Assembly (NCBI GenBank): GCA_963545205.1
Contig: CAUUHW010000012.1
Location: 7,570-71,569, forward strand
From: CAUTYU01 sp963545205
GTDB lineage: Bacteria > Desulfobacterota > Desulfovibrionia > Desulfovibrionales > Desulfomicrobiaceae
Reading direction: 5' to 3'
Length of the DNA: 64,000 nt
In this document: in pieces, positions 1 through 8,434 of the stretch
Layout of the letters: every line of letters begins with the position of its first letter
How positions within the stretch are numbered: position 1 is the stretch's first letter
Notes under the pieces: model-generated
Told to the model about the DNA's origin: nothing
The model's database searches: none
The model's input: the letters and a program-made list of their open reading frames with translations, nothing else
Position numbers and translations under genes: made by a program

Positions 1-764
1 CCAAATGTCTGCGTATAACTCAGGCCATGATAGCTCGGATCGGGCAGGACAAATTGCGGGAAACGGCCGCTTTTTTCCCAGTCAAACTTGCCGCTATCCA
101 CTAACAACCCGCCGATACAGGTCGCGTGGCCGTCAAGATATTTTGTGGCGGAATGAAGGACAATATCCGCGCCAAATTCAAAAGGACGGCACAGAACCGG
201 CGTGGCAAAGGTATTGTCCATGACCAGGGGCAGGCCGTTTTCATGGGAGATGGCGGCAAGATGTTCAATATCAAGAACCTCAACTCCCGGATTGCCAATG
301 GTTTCAGCATAGACCAGTTTTGTCCGTTCATCTGTTCGGGAACGGATTGCGTCAAGCGGTTCGTTCATATCCATAAAGCGCACTTCAATACCCAGCTTCT
401 TCAAGGTATGGCTGAACAGGTTGATGGTACCGCCGTACAGGTTCGATAAGGCAATAAAATTATCGCCACTGGAGCAAAGGGATAAAAGAGCCAGGGTAAT
501 GGCGGCCTGCCCTGAAGAAGTGGCAATGGCGCCAACACCGCCTTCAAGTGCACATATCTTCCCTTCCAGAACCTCGACCGTGGGGTTGGAAATTCTTGAA
601 TACATATGGCCGGCGGCTTTCAAATCAAACAGATCCGCGACTTCATCGGCTGAAGCGTACTGGTAGGTGGTTGACTGGACAATGGGCGTGATGCGCGGCT
701 CGCCATTTTGGGGCTTGTAACCCGCCTGCACACATTGGGTTGCGATTTTACTGCCTTGCTTCAT
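1..764 (-). CDS. metY: O-acetylhomoserine sulfhydrylase (MetY), 5' part, cut by window edge
   Basis: Reading the minus strand from the ATG at 764-762 gives an uninterrupted frame of 254 codons that runs off the left edge, so the C-terminus is missing. The protein belongs to the Cys/Met-metabolism PLP enzymes. An N-terminal ITPIVQSTTYQY segment is followed by SRISNPTVEVLE, the SSGQAAI cofactor-contact segment, VMDNTFATP, and the PLP-lysine motif SATKYLDGH with Lys at about residue 208. The long N-terminal TQCVQAGY start and the segment order favour MetY (O-acetylhomoserine plus sulfide to homocysteine) over cystathionine gamma-synthase. An AAGGAGC ribosome site lies 6 nt before the ATG. It is divergent from the YihY gene, and an inverted repeat lies between the two. 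MetZ or another gamma-family enzyme cannot be fully excluded without the C-terminus. Confidence 0.9.
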   Translation of the reverse strand, partial: MKQGSKIATQCVQAGYKPQNGEPRITPIVQSTTYQYASADEVADLFDLKAAGHMYSRISNPTVEVLEGKICALEGGVGAIATSSGQAAITLALLSLCSSGDNFIALSNLYGGTINLFSHTLKKLGIEVRFMDMNEPLDAIRSRTDERTKLVYAETIGNPGVEVLDIEHLAAISHENGLPLVMDNTFATPVLCRPFEFGADIVLHSATKYLDGHATCIGGLLVDSGKFDWEKSGRFPQFVLPDPSYHGLSYTQTF

Positions 765-825
765 TTTTTGCTCCTTTTGTATAACAAAACCGCCAGTTCA
801 TAATCTGGAAACCAAACAGTAAGCC

Positions 826-889
826 GAACCAGACAGATTTGCAATATATTCACCCAGGTTCTATAGTACACAAAGGACCTGTCTGGTTC
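826..889. promoter_or_regulatory. inverted repeat between divergent metY and yihY
   Basis: GAACCAGACAG at 826-836 is perfectly complementary to CTGTCTGGTTC at 879-889, with a 42-nt spacer. A degenerate third copy (AACCAAACAG) lies at 810-819 on the metY side. The arms are too far apart for a simple terminator and sit where the metY promoter should be. A two-site operator for a sulfur or methionine regulator is an inference only. Confidence 0.4.
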
Positions 890-915
890 ACACCTATTGC
901 CCATTGGAGCGCTCA

Positions 916-2220
916 ATGCTGAAAGAACTGCATGGCCTTGGCAACAGATTTTTACGCCTCGACCCAAATGACCAACCCAACCTTGTCCTGCGCCACTTAC
1001 TCAGATTCGCGCAAGACATCTTTTTGACCATTGCCCTTTTTTGGCACAAAAACTGTTTTTTACAGGCAACAGCCATGACGCTCTACACATTGCTGGCCAT
1101 TGTGCCGGTAGTGGCCCTGGCCTACGGCATTGCCCAGGGATTTGGTCTGGAAAAAATCTTACAAAGATGGCTGGAAACCCAATTTACCGGACAGGAAGAA
1201 ATTCTGTCGTGGCTGATGGAATTTGCCCGCAAGATACTGGGACGGGCAAAGGGAAGCGTGATTGCCGGCGTGGGCATTCTTTTCCTTTTCTGGAGCGTGT
1301 ACCGCATATTGTGGCAGATTGAACAGGCACTTAACGCCATCTGGGAGATACAGACACCGCGTAATTTTCAGCAACGCCTGAACGACTACCTTTTTATGCT
1401 TGTTGTATGTCCACTTCTGGTTATGCTCTCAAGCAGTCTGATGATTTTTATTGTCTCCAATATCAGCAGTCTGATTGCCGGCGACTCCACGCTAAAGATT
1501 TTTTTACCGCTGCTCCGTATGCTGCCCGGCTGTGTTATCTGGGTGCTTTTCTATTTTATGTATGTTTTTATGCCCAACACCAGGGTAGAACAACGGCCCG
1601 CTTTGCTTGGCGGCCTCCTGTTCGGCAGCATTTACACCCTGTGGCAATGGATATATCTCAATTCCCAGATTGCCCTTTCCGCCTACAACGCAGTATATGG
1701 CAGTTTCGCGGCTCTGCCCATCTTTATTCTCTGGCTGAACATCAGCTGGATAATTGTGCTCATGGGCGCCCAGCTTGTTTTTGTGCGTCAAAATAACACT
1801 TCCGGCTCAGCCATTGACCTGTGGCCCGGAGAGAAAACAAGCCATAGCCAGGACATTATCTGTACTCTTCATGTGGCGGCTTTTTGCGCGAACCGTTTTT
1901 ACCACAACCAGCCCGCGCCAACACAAACCCAAATTGCGCACAGCCTTGGTCTGCACCCGCACAAGGTACTCAGCCTCCTCAACCAGCTGCAGGCCGCAAA
2001 AATTCTTGCGGCCTGTTCAGGTTCACAAACGACCTGGCAGCCGGCTGTCCCACTCAGCCAGCTTACTCCGGCCCTTGTTGTTACGCGGCTCGAAGGCGAG
2101 GAGCACACACTCAGTCTTCCACCGCTTCTTGCACCTTCCTGCCTGAAAACAACCTACATGGCTCTGCGCTTAAATGGCCAGGAAGCGCACCGTCCACTGC
2201 ATGAGTTCGCGGCAGAATAA
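916..2220 (+). CDS. YihY/RNase BN-like (UPF0761) inner membrane protein with C-terminal winged helix
   Basis: A 434-aa protein. The N-terminal ~280 residues hold about six hydrophobic segments with the family signature around ATAMTLYTLLAIVPVVALAY (residues about 53-72) and the AYNAVYGSFAALPIFILWL stretch typical of YihY/BrkB proteins. The last ~130 residues are soluble, and QTQIAHSLGLHPHKVLSLLNQL looks like a helix-turn-helix or winged-helix domain. The family was once called ribonuclease BN, but that activity belongs to another protein, so the true role is unknown. I chose the ATG at 916 because GGAG lies 7 nt upstream; a TTG at 904 is in frame. It is divergent from metY. Confidence 0.85.
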   Translation: MLKELHGLGNRFLRLDPNDQPNLVLRHLLRFAQDIFLTIALFWHKNCFLQATAMTLYTLLAIVPVVALAYGIAQGFGLEKILQRWLETQFTGQEEILSWLMEFARKILGRAKGSVIAGVGILFLFWSVYRILWQIEQALNAIWEIQTPRNFQQRLNDYLFMLVVCPLLVMLSSSLMIFIVSNISSLIAGDSTLKIFLPLLRMLPGCVIWVLFYFMYVFMPNTRVEQRPALLGGLLFGSIYTLWQWIYLNSQIALSAYNAVYGSFAALPIFILWLNISWIIVLMGAQLVFVRQNNTSGSAIDLWPGEKTSHSQDIICTLHVAAFCANRFYHNQPAPTQTQIAHSLGLHPHKVLSLLNQLQAAKILAACSGSQTTWQPAVPLSQLTPALVVTRLEGEEHTLSLPPLLAPSCLKTTYMALRLNGQEAHRPLHEFAAE

Positions 2221-2252
2221 ATCCCACAACAGCCCGAACCCAGCGCGGAAGT

Positions 2253-3890
2253 TTATATTTCCTGTTTCTGTCTGACGTCAGAAAGCGTGCACAGATTCTT
2301 GCCTTTTGACTTTGAGATATACATGGCCTGATCCGCAAATTTGACAAGTTCTTCCGGGTGCAGAGCGGTATCAGGATAAACAGCAGCGCCGATACTGGCC
2401 CCCACAGAAACATTTCCGCAACGCAGCTCAAGCGGCCTGTTAATTTCCCTGATCAATTTTTCTCCGGCCAACAAAATTCCCTGCAACGAATCCAGCTGAA
2501 AAAGAAGAACCGCGAATTCATCTCCGCCAAGCCGGGCCACGGTATCTGTTTCCCGCGTAATTCCTGTCATTCTTTCACTGATCTTCACGAGCAGCTCGTC
2601 TCCGGTTTCATGACCAAAGCTGTCGTTGACAGCCTTAAATCCGTCAAGATCAATATACAACAGGCCCAGCTTGTTGCCGTATCGCCTGGCGTGCGCAATC
2701 CCTTCCCCCAGCTTGTCGAAAAAATGCTTGCGGTTCGGAAGAGAGGTCAATGCGTCATACAGGGCCATTGACACAAGACGCCTTTGATAGATTCGGTGTT
2801 TTGTGATGGCAAGAGCCAGAAACCAGGTTCCAAGCCCAACAAAAACAAGCAATCCCATTCCCAGAAAAAAAACTCTCAGTCGAAGCGGAGCCATATATTT
2901 TTCCATGGCTTCAGGAGAAAGATGAGAAACCAGCACCCAAAAATACTGGGAAGGGTCAAGTTCCCTCACACTGGGTTCATAAGCCTCCCGTGAGCCAGTA
3001 CTGGTACGAAATCCTTCCTGCAGGGGGTAAACTGTTGTAAAGGTGAATTTTCCCTGTTCGGTATGCAACTGTCCTGTTTTTTCTTCCAGCATGGCCTGCC
3101 ATTCCTGCGGATATTTACGGGCAAAACTGATATCTTCCCGCCCTTTGAACATAAATCCCCATTCTTTTTCAGGGTTGTCATGAAGCAACCAGTATCCCTT
3201 GCGGTTCAGCAACATAGGACGCCCTTTTGCGATCCTGCTGTTTCTTTTGATGTCATCAAGAAAATTCCGGGCCAGATAGTTAATCAGCACAATCCCCTGC
3301 TTGTTTCCTTCGGCATTAAAAACAGGTGTTCCAAGACGGAGCACCGGTTTGAAAGGCTGTTCAATTTTCCCATGTTCGATATTCAGATCCAGAGGAGAAA
3401 TAAATATTTCTCCCTGTTCTAATCTGAATGCGTCAGTAAAATAGTAGCGTTTCAATTTGTTTTGCAGCTCCTCTTTGGCAACAGCAGCTGGGTGGCCATT
3501 GTTATAGTTGACCCGCACAATCTCCTGTCCCAGAGCATCCAGGTAACGTATCCGGTCATATTTCTTTTTTCTCAGTGCCAGCTCTGTGTATTCTTTTTCA
3601 ATAGCAGATGTACCTACAATCGCTGAAAAATATCCCTGCAATTCATTTTGTTTGGAAAGAAAAAGCAGATCACTGACAATATCAGAAAGGTTATGTTCAA
3701 TCTCATTTTTTTGCAGGCTTATGCTGTGAATTTCCTGTGTCGCAAGAGAATCAAAAATTAACCTGGACTGAAATCTGTAAAAAACAGTCAAGATAGCCAA
3801 CAACAAGACACAAAAAAAGAAAAATAAAAAGAAAAAAAGATTGGCTGCTTTTATCGCAGGTATTTCAGTTTTTTGAATATGTAACGCCAT
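2253..3890 (-). CDS. membrane-bound diguanylate cyclase with periplasmic sensor domain
   Basis: A 545-aa protein. One N-terminal transmembrane helix (about 15-40) precedes a ~300-residue extracytoplasmic region resembling a dCache/PAS-like sensor, with YPLQEGF near its end. A second helix (about 338-362) leads into a GGDEF domain. The active-site motif RLGGDEFAVLL (about residue 450) is intact, as is the entry motif ALTSLPNRKHF. It should make cyclic-di-GMP from two GTP in response to a periplasmic ligand or stress. There is no clear RxxD inhibitory site five residues before GGDEF. A GGGAG sequence precedes the ATG. It is transcribed alone, convergent with the YihY gene. Confidence 0.88.
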   Translation of the reverse strand: MALHIQKTEIPAIKAANLFFFLFFFFCVLLLAILTVFYRFQSRLIFDSLATQEIHSISLQKNEIEHNLSDIVSDLLFLSKQNELQGYFSAIVGTSAIEKEYTELALRKKKYDRIRYLDALGQEIVRVNYNNGHPAAVAKEELQNKLKRYYFTDAFRLEQGEIFISPLDLNIEHGKIEQPFKPVLRLGTPVFNAEGNKQGIVLINYLARNFLDDIKRNSRIAKGRPMLLNRKGYWLLHDNPEKEWGFMFKGREDISFARKYPQEWQAMLEEKTGQLHTEQGKFTFTTVYPLQEGFRTSTGSREAYEPSVRELDPSQYFWVLVSHLSPEAMEKYMAPLRLRVFFLGMGLLVFVGLGTWFLALAITKHRIYQRRLVSMALYDALTSLPNRKHFFDKLGEGIAHARRYGNKLGLLYIDLDGFKAVNDSFGHETGDELLVKISERMTGITRETDTVARLGGDEFAVLLFQLDSLQGILLAGEKLIREINRPLELRCGNVSVGASIGAAVYPDTALHPEELVKFADQAMYISKSKGKNLCTLSDVRQKQEI

Positions 3891-4079
3891 ACCAACTCCC
3901 GTTTTCGGATAACTTTATCTCTGCAAAACCGGCTGCAACAAACCACCTGTTCCTGCACACCATTCAAAAATATTCGCGCCCTTTCCCGCAGTCATTGACT
4001 TTGCCTTTTCCCTGAACCCTTGCTAAGGTTCGTGCGGCTCTTGTGTCAACATAAGAAAAAACCAGCAAAACAGATTGCT

Positions 4080-4703
4080 ATGAACAAACAAGATACCATT
4101 TCTCCTGTTTCCATGCCAGAGGCGAAATTCACCGCGCAAGGAAAAATTCCCTCTGTTGCCCAGTGCAGGCAGCTTTGGGACAAATTTTCCATGATGGAGC
4201 ATATCAAGGACCACAGTCGCCAAGTTGCGGCCATTGCTTCTGAACTGGCATGGCTGGAGTATAAAGATGAAAACTCTCCCCTGTTTCGTTCTGTTCTTGC
4301 TGCGGCCTTGTTGCACGACCTGGCAAAAACCTACTGCATTCACCATGGCGGAGAACACGCGGCAGTCGGCGGAGCCTGGGTACAGGCCCTGACTAAAAAT
4401 CCGTATCTCTCCCAGGGAGTGATTCACCACGTGTACTGGCCGGGGCAGATTGACCTTGAAAAACATTTTCTGCCTCTTGTTGTCATTTACAGCGACAAAC
4501 GGGTGCGCCACGACAAGGTTGTATCCCTGCAGGAACGCTTTGAAGATCTGATCAAGCGGTATGGCAGCACCCCAACAAGTAAAAAGCAGATAAAAATTGC
4601 CATGGACCAGGGGCTGGCAATAGAACAGGCCCTTGAAAAACGATTTGGAGTACAACTCAATGCGCATACTTTTGATAGCCGGTGGCTGGTCGAGCGAACG
4701 TGA
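4080..4703 (+). CDS. HD-domain phosphohydrolase-like protein
   Basis: About 207 aa from the ATG at 4080; a TTG at 4020 would add 20 residues. The HD metal-binding pattern is visible: H in IKDHSRQVA, the HD pair in AALLHDLAKT, then HHGGEHAAVGG and a late SDKRVRHDK Asp. This fits the small HD family of metal-dependent phosphohydrolases; the substrate cannot be told from sequence. Its 3' end overlaps the start of ddl by 44 nt, so the two are probably translationally coupled and in one operon with the Kdo genes. Confidence 0.72.
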   Translation: MNKQDTISPVSMPEAKFTAQGKIPSVAQCRQLWDKFSMMEHIKDHSRQVAAIASELAWLEYKDENSPLFRSVLAAALLHDLAKTYCIHHGGEHAAVGGAWVQALTKNPYLSQGVIHHVYWPGQIDLEKHFLPLVVIYSDKRVRHDKVVSLQERFEDLIKRYGSTPTSKKQIKIAMDQGLAIEQALEKRFGVQLNAHTFDSRWLVERT

Positions 4704-5553
4704 CGTCTCCCTGAAAGGAGCAATCGGTGTTGAGCAGGCCCTCAAAGAGCTTGGACACGAAGTGATTCGCCTTGATCCGCTGACAGAACTTGATCAATTA
4801 TTTACCAGAGGCCAAGAAGCTGATTTCGCCTTTATCAACCTGCACGGCAGCCCGGGAGAAGACGGCCTTATTCAGGCTATGCTCGAAAACATCAGGTTGC
4901 CATATCAGGGGGCGGATTCCCGTTCGTCTCTTATCGCCCTCAATAAACACGCGACCAAAATTGTGTACCGTAACAACGGTCTGCAAACTCCGGACTGGAT
5001 ATTCAAACCATTCGGGTACCAGGTACAAAACCTGCCCCTCCCTTTTGTAGTCAAGCCCAATACTGGAGGCTCCAGCCTTGGCATACATATGGTCAGGGAC
5101 ATGGCGACCTGGGAGCAGGTCCAAAAAGACCTGCACGAAGACGTATTGCTTGAACAATATATCCAGGGCCGGGAACTGACCTGTCCGGTTCTCGATAATC
5201 AGGCACTCCCCCCAATCCTGATCCAACCCCGCCAGGGTGATTTTTTTGATTACACCTGCAAGTACGCAAACGGTGGCGCAGATGAAATCTGTCCTGCTCC
5301 TGTTGAGAAAACACAAAGGCAACAATTACAGCACATGGCTCTGACCGCGCATAAGGCCCTTGGCCTGCGTGATTACAGCCGCACGGATTTCATTGCCGAT
5401 GAACATGGCCGGCTTTTTTTACTGGAAACCAATACCCTGCCGGGAATGACTCCGGCCAGTTTACTGCCCAAATCCGCTCTTGCGGCGGGCCTTTCTTTCA
5501 GGGAGCTGATCGCCCGCCTTATAGAACTTGGCATGCAGCGCTACAACCACTGA
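4660..5553 (+). CDS. ddl: D-alanine-D-alanine ligase
   Basis: A 297-aa ATP-grasp enzyme joining two D-Ala for peptidoglycan precursors in the cytoplasm. Visible marks are the N-terminal LIAGGWSSERDVSLKG, the NLHGSPGEDG turn, the PFVVKPNTGGSSLGIH nucleotide loop, DYSRTDFI, and the C-terminal LLETNTLPGMTPASLLPKSA containing the Mg/ATP Glu-Asn-Thr pattern. Length is normal for Ddl. The start at 4660 is chosen because the conserved fold begins directly after it, although GGAG is about 10 nt away. Downstream, waaA begins 11 nt after the stop, pointing to a cell-envelope operon. Confidence 0.92.
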   Translation: MRILLIAGGWSSERDVSLKGAIGVEQALKELGHEVIRLDPLTELDQLFTRGQEADFAFINLHGSPGEDGLIQAMLENIRLPYQGADSRSSLIALNKHATKIVYRNNGLQTPDWIFKPFGYQVQNLPLPFVVKPNTGGSSLGIHMVRDMATWEQVQKDLHEDVLLEQYIQGRELTCPVLDNQALPPILIQPRQGDFFDYTCKYANGGADEICPAPVEKTQRQQLQHMALTAHKALGLRDYSRTDFIADEHGRLFLLETNTLPGMTPASLLPKSALAAGLSFRELIARLIELGMQRYNH

Positions 5554-5564
5554 AAAGAGACAAT

Positions 5565-6818
5565 ATGCCGGACAATGCCCTAAAACAGCCCTTTGCCTTA
5601 AAAGTGGCCCTTGCTGCCTACAACCTGTTATGGAAGGGTGCCAAACCGTTTTTATACCCCAACAGCAGGCTCCGGCAAGGCTGGAACGAACGGACTGTGC
5701 GCTCATGCCCCCAAGGCCCTTTTGATGTCTGGATACAGGCCGCGTCTGTTGGGGAATCGTATCTGGCGCTTGAACTGTTAAGGACCAGCCCCTTTCCTGT
5801 CAGGTCCCTTATCACCACCTGTACAAGCCAGGGACTGAATATCTTGCGCGCCAAACAAACAGAACTTGGCTTTACCTGCACCTACTTTCCCTTTGATGCA
5901 AAAGACCTGCTGAAAAAATTCATATGCGCGGCGCGCCCGGCCCTGGCCCTGCTTCTGGAAACAGAAATCTGGCCGTCCATGCTCCAGGTCTGCAGACAGG
6001 AAAATATCCCTGTCTGCGTGGTCAACGCCCGTATGTCAGCACGTTCCTTTTCCAGATACCGGTTGCTCAGATTTCTTCTGGCCCACCTGTCGCCGGATCA
6101 GATTCTGGCTCTTTCCAGGCATGACCAGCAAAGATTTCAAACGCTTTTTCCGGTGGCCAAAACAGCGGTTATGGGCAACATCAAGTTTGACAGCTTTCTG
6201 CGGCAAAAAAAAATTCCGTGCTCTCAAAATCCTCTGGCCACTTTTTTGGGGCCGACAACTCCCCCCACTGTTTTTGCCTCTGTACGGGAAGAAGAAGAAG
6301 AAACGATTTTTGAAACCATCTCCGCGATCAGGGCCCAAGCTCCCAGTACCGTCATGGCTGTTGTTCCGCGCCACGCGCACCGCGTAACGGCGTGGCAGGA
6401 CAGACTGCGGGAATACGCTCCGGCGCTGCGCTCAGAACTAAAACACCATGTTGCGGCGGGCAGTATCATTATCTGGGACACATTCGGCGAACTGAGCGCC
6501 CTGTACGCTCTGGCCAGGCATGTTTTTGTCGGCGGCAGTCTGGCTCCCCTTGGAGGACAGAATTTTCTTGAACCTCTGGCCCAGGGAGTCCGCCCGGTCA
6601 TCGGGCCGTACTGGGACAATTTTTTGTGGGTCGGAGAAGAAATCTTTGAGCAGGGTCTTGTCAGGCAGGTCGCATCGGCCAGGGAACTGGCAGCCGCATT
6701 CTTGTCCGCTCCTGACAGCAATCCAAAAGATATTATTGACAGGGCCAAAAATTACGCAGAAAAAAAAGGGGGAGGTTGTAAGCAGGTATGGCAGATGGTA
6801 CAAAACATACAACAATAA
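5565..6818 (+). CDS. waaA: 3-deoxy-D-manno-octulosonic acid (Kdo) transferase
   Basis: A 417-aa GT30-family glycosyltransferase that moves Kdo from CMP-Kdo to lipid A precursor at the inner membrane. The N-terminal membrane-proximal segment is followed by AASVGESYLALELL, whose Glu is the presumed catalytic base, then ETEIWPSML, the NARMS loop, VMGNIKFD, VPRHAHR, and the donor-site VGGSLAPLGGQNFLEPLA. Length matches the family. It overlaps kdsB by 31 nt. Together with kdsB it shows the cell makes a Kdo-containing LPS core. Confidence 0.93.
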   Translation: MPDNALKQPFALKVALAAYNLLWKGAKPFLYPNSRLRQGWNERTVRSCPQGPFDVWIQAASVGESYLALELLRTSPFPVRSLITTCTSQGLNILRAKQTELGFTCTYFPFDAKDLLKKFICAARPALALLLETEIWPSMLQVCRQENIPVCVVNARMSARSFSRYRLLRFLLAHLSPDQILALSRHDQQRFQTLFPVAKTAVMGNIKFDSFLRQKKIPCSQNPLATFLGPTTPPTVFASVREEEEETIFETISAIRAQAPSTVMAVVPRHAHRVTAWQDRLREYAPALRSELKHHVAAGSIIIWDTFGELSALYALARHVFVGGSLAPLGGQNFLEPLAQGVRPVIGPYWDNFLWVGEEIFEQGLVRQVASARELAAAFLSAPDSNPKDIIDRAKNYAEKKGGGCKQVWQMVQNIQQ

Positions 6819-7555
6819 CACCTAAGTTTCTGGGCATTATTCCGGCCCGCTATAAATCCAGCCGCTTTCCAGGCAAACCCCTGGCCCTGATTCAGGGTAA
6901 GCCAATGTTCTGGCATGTATATAATCAGGCCAGCCAGTGCACGGCTCTCAAACAGATTGTTCTGGCCACGGATGACAAAAAAATTATGGATATGGCCCAT
7001 GACCTTGGCGTACCAGCCTTGATGACCAGTGGTGAACATTGCTGCGGAACAGACCGGGTACTGGAAGCTGCCTGCCAGCTGAACGCGGAACCCACAAGTG
7101 TTGTTGTCAACATTCAAGGAGACGAACCAACAATCGCCCCTGAAATGATCGCGGAACTTTTATCACCATTTTCCAACAGTGAGGTTGAAGTCTCCACACT
7201 GATCAGAAAAATAACCGGGGAAGAAGCTAACGACCCGAATCAGGTGAAAGTTGTTCTGGGATATGGCAATAAGGCCCTTTACTTTTCCAGATCAAAAATC
7301 CCGTTTTACAGGGAAGAAGAAAAACCTATTTTCTGGGGCCATATTGGCCTGTACGCCTTTCGGATGCGCACCCTCAAACTCTTTTCCAGGCTGGAACCCT
7401 CTTTTCTGGAACAAGCGGAAAAACTCGAACAGCTTCGTCTTCTAGAGGCAGGTATCCCTGTGCATGTTGTCAAAACCCGCTACAGGTCGTATGGAGTTGA
7501 TCACCCTGACGATATTGTCAAAATTGAACGCATCATGCGGGAAACACAGCAATAA
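6788..7555 (+). CDS. kdsB: 3-deoxy-manno-octulosonate cytidylyltransferase (CMP-Kdo synthetase)
   Basis: A 255-aa enzyme activating Kdo with CTP, supplying the adjacent WaaA. Motifs are IIPARYKSSRFPGKPL near the start (CTP-binding loop), TDDKKI, the VNIQGDEPTI metal site, SRSKIPF and the HIGLYAFR segment, ending YGVDHPDDIVKIE. Length is typical. The gene starts inside waaA, after GGGGGAGG, so coupling is likely. Confidence 0.94.
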   Translation: MADGTKHTTITPKFLGIIPARYKSSRFPGKPLALIQGKPMFWHVYNQASQCTALKQIVLATDDKKIMDMAHDLGVPALMTSGEHCCGTDRVLEAACQLNAEPTSVVVNIQGDEPTIAPEMIAELLSPFSNSEVEVSTLIRKITGEEANDPNQVKVVLGYGNKALYFSRSKIPFYREEEKPIFWGHIGLYAFRMRTLKLFSRLEPSFLEQAEKLEQLRLLEAGIPVHVVKTRYRSYGVDHPDDIVKIERIMRETQQ

Positions 7556-7584
7556 CATTCACGAACAACAAAACAGGAAAAAAA

Positions 7585-8382
7585 ATGTCCAACAGTTTCA
7601 TGAAAGCCAAAAATCAGCTCCATCAAATCAATACCCTTATCAAACAGGGAAAGACCCTGGCGGCGGCCACTTCCCTTTACGAGGCGATCAACTTTGTCAC
7701 CCGCCAGTCACTGCTCAAGCACGAAAAAAGTGATTTTACTCAGGCCATTGGGCAGGCTGTCTTTTATTTTTCAGATTCACCGGAATTAAAAAAAGTGTAC
7801 CCGCTCCAGATTACGTACACAGAAGGCGAAGAAAAAGCTCTGCTGGAGCAGTTAAAAGAGGTGCTGGAGCTTTTACAGACAGAGCTGAATGAAAGCCTGA
7901 CAGAAATTGACCTGGAGAATTTCAAAAAAACAAAACTTGAAGATGCGCGGCAGCTTCTTGAACGGAAAGAATACGATGAGGCCAAGGACGCCTTTGATAA
8001 ACTGGCCAGCAAACTGGAAGATGATACCGGCCTCAAGGAGGAAATCGCCCGAAAATTCTTTAACGCCGGACGATATAAAGAATCCATTGAATACATTGAA
8101 AAGGCCTCAAGCCAAAACGCCGACTCCGCCCATCTGTTCAACCAATTTGGCATGGAACTCAGAAAGCGGGGCGACTACGCAGAAGCTGAATCCTTTTACC
8201 TGGCCGCGCTGAAAATCAAACGCTACGATGAATACCTGCTCTTTAATCTCGGACGGGTCTATCTGGACTGGAAACGCTGGGACATGGTGGAAAAAACAGC
8301 CAAGCAGGCCATCAACATCAACATGCATTTTGAAGAAGCCAGAAAAATGCTGGCCTTTGCCCAGAAAAAACTCAATGCGTAA
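7585..8382 (+). CDS. TPR-repeat protein
   Basis: A 265-aa soluble protein with no signal peptide. The C-terminal half has at least three TPR-like helical pairs (for example ARQLLERKEYDEAKDAFDKL, then LGRVYLDWKRWDMVEKTAKQ); the N-terminal half is charged and probably helical. TPR arrays mediate protein-protein contacts; the partner is unknown. It starts 29 nt after kdsB, probably as the last gene of the envelope operon. The sequence around the stop is a tandem copy (GCGTAACAAC then GCGTAACAAA), so a second in-frame-like stop unit follows directly. Confidence 0.75.
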   Translation: MSNSFMKAKNQLHQINTLIKQGKTLAAATSLYEAINFVTRQSLLKHEKSDFTQAIGQAVFYFSDSPELKKVYPLQITYTEGEEKALLEQLKEVLELLQTELNESLTEIDLENFKKTKLEDARQLLERKEYDEAKDAFDKLASKLEDDTGLKEEIARKFFNAGRYKESIEYIEKASSQNADSAHLFNQFGMELRKRGDYAEAESFYLAALKIKRYDEYLLFNLGRVYLDWKRWDMVEKTAKQAININMHFEEARKMLAFAQKKLNA

Positions 8383-8434
8383 CAACGCGTAACAAACAGG
8401 CCCTTTCCCACTTCTGGCCGGTTATGCCCTGTCA

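Noticed and set aside
101..355. Open minus-strand frame of 84 codons
   Set aside because: It lies out of frame inside the partial metY gene, whose own frame is open from 764 to the window edge and has clear PLP-enzyme motifs.
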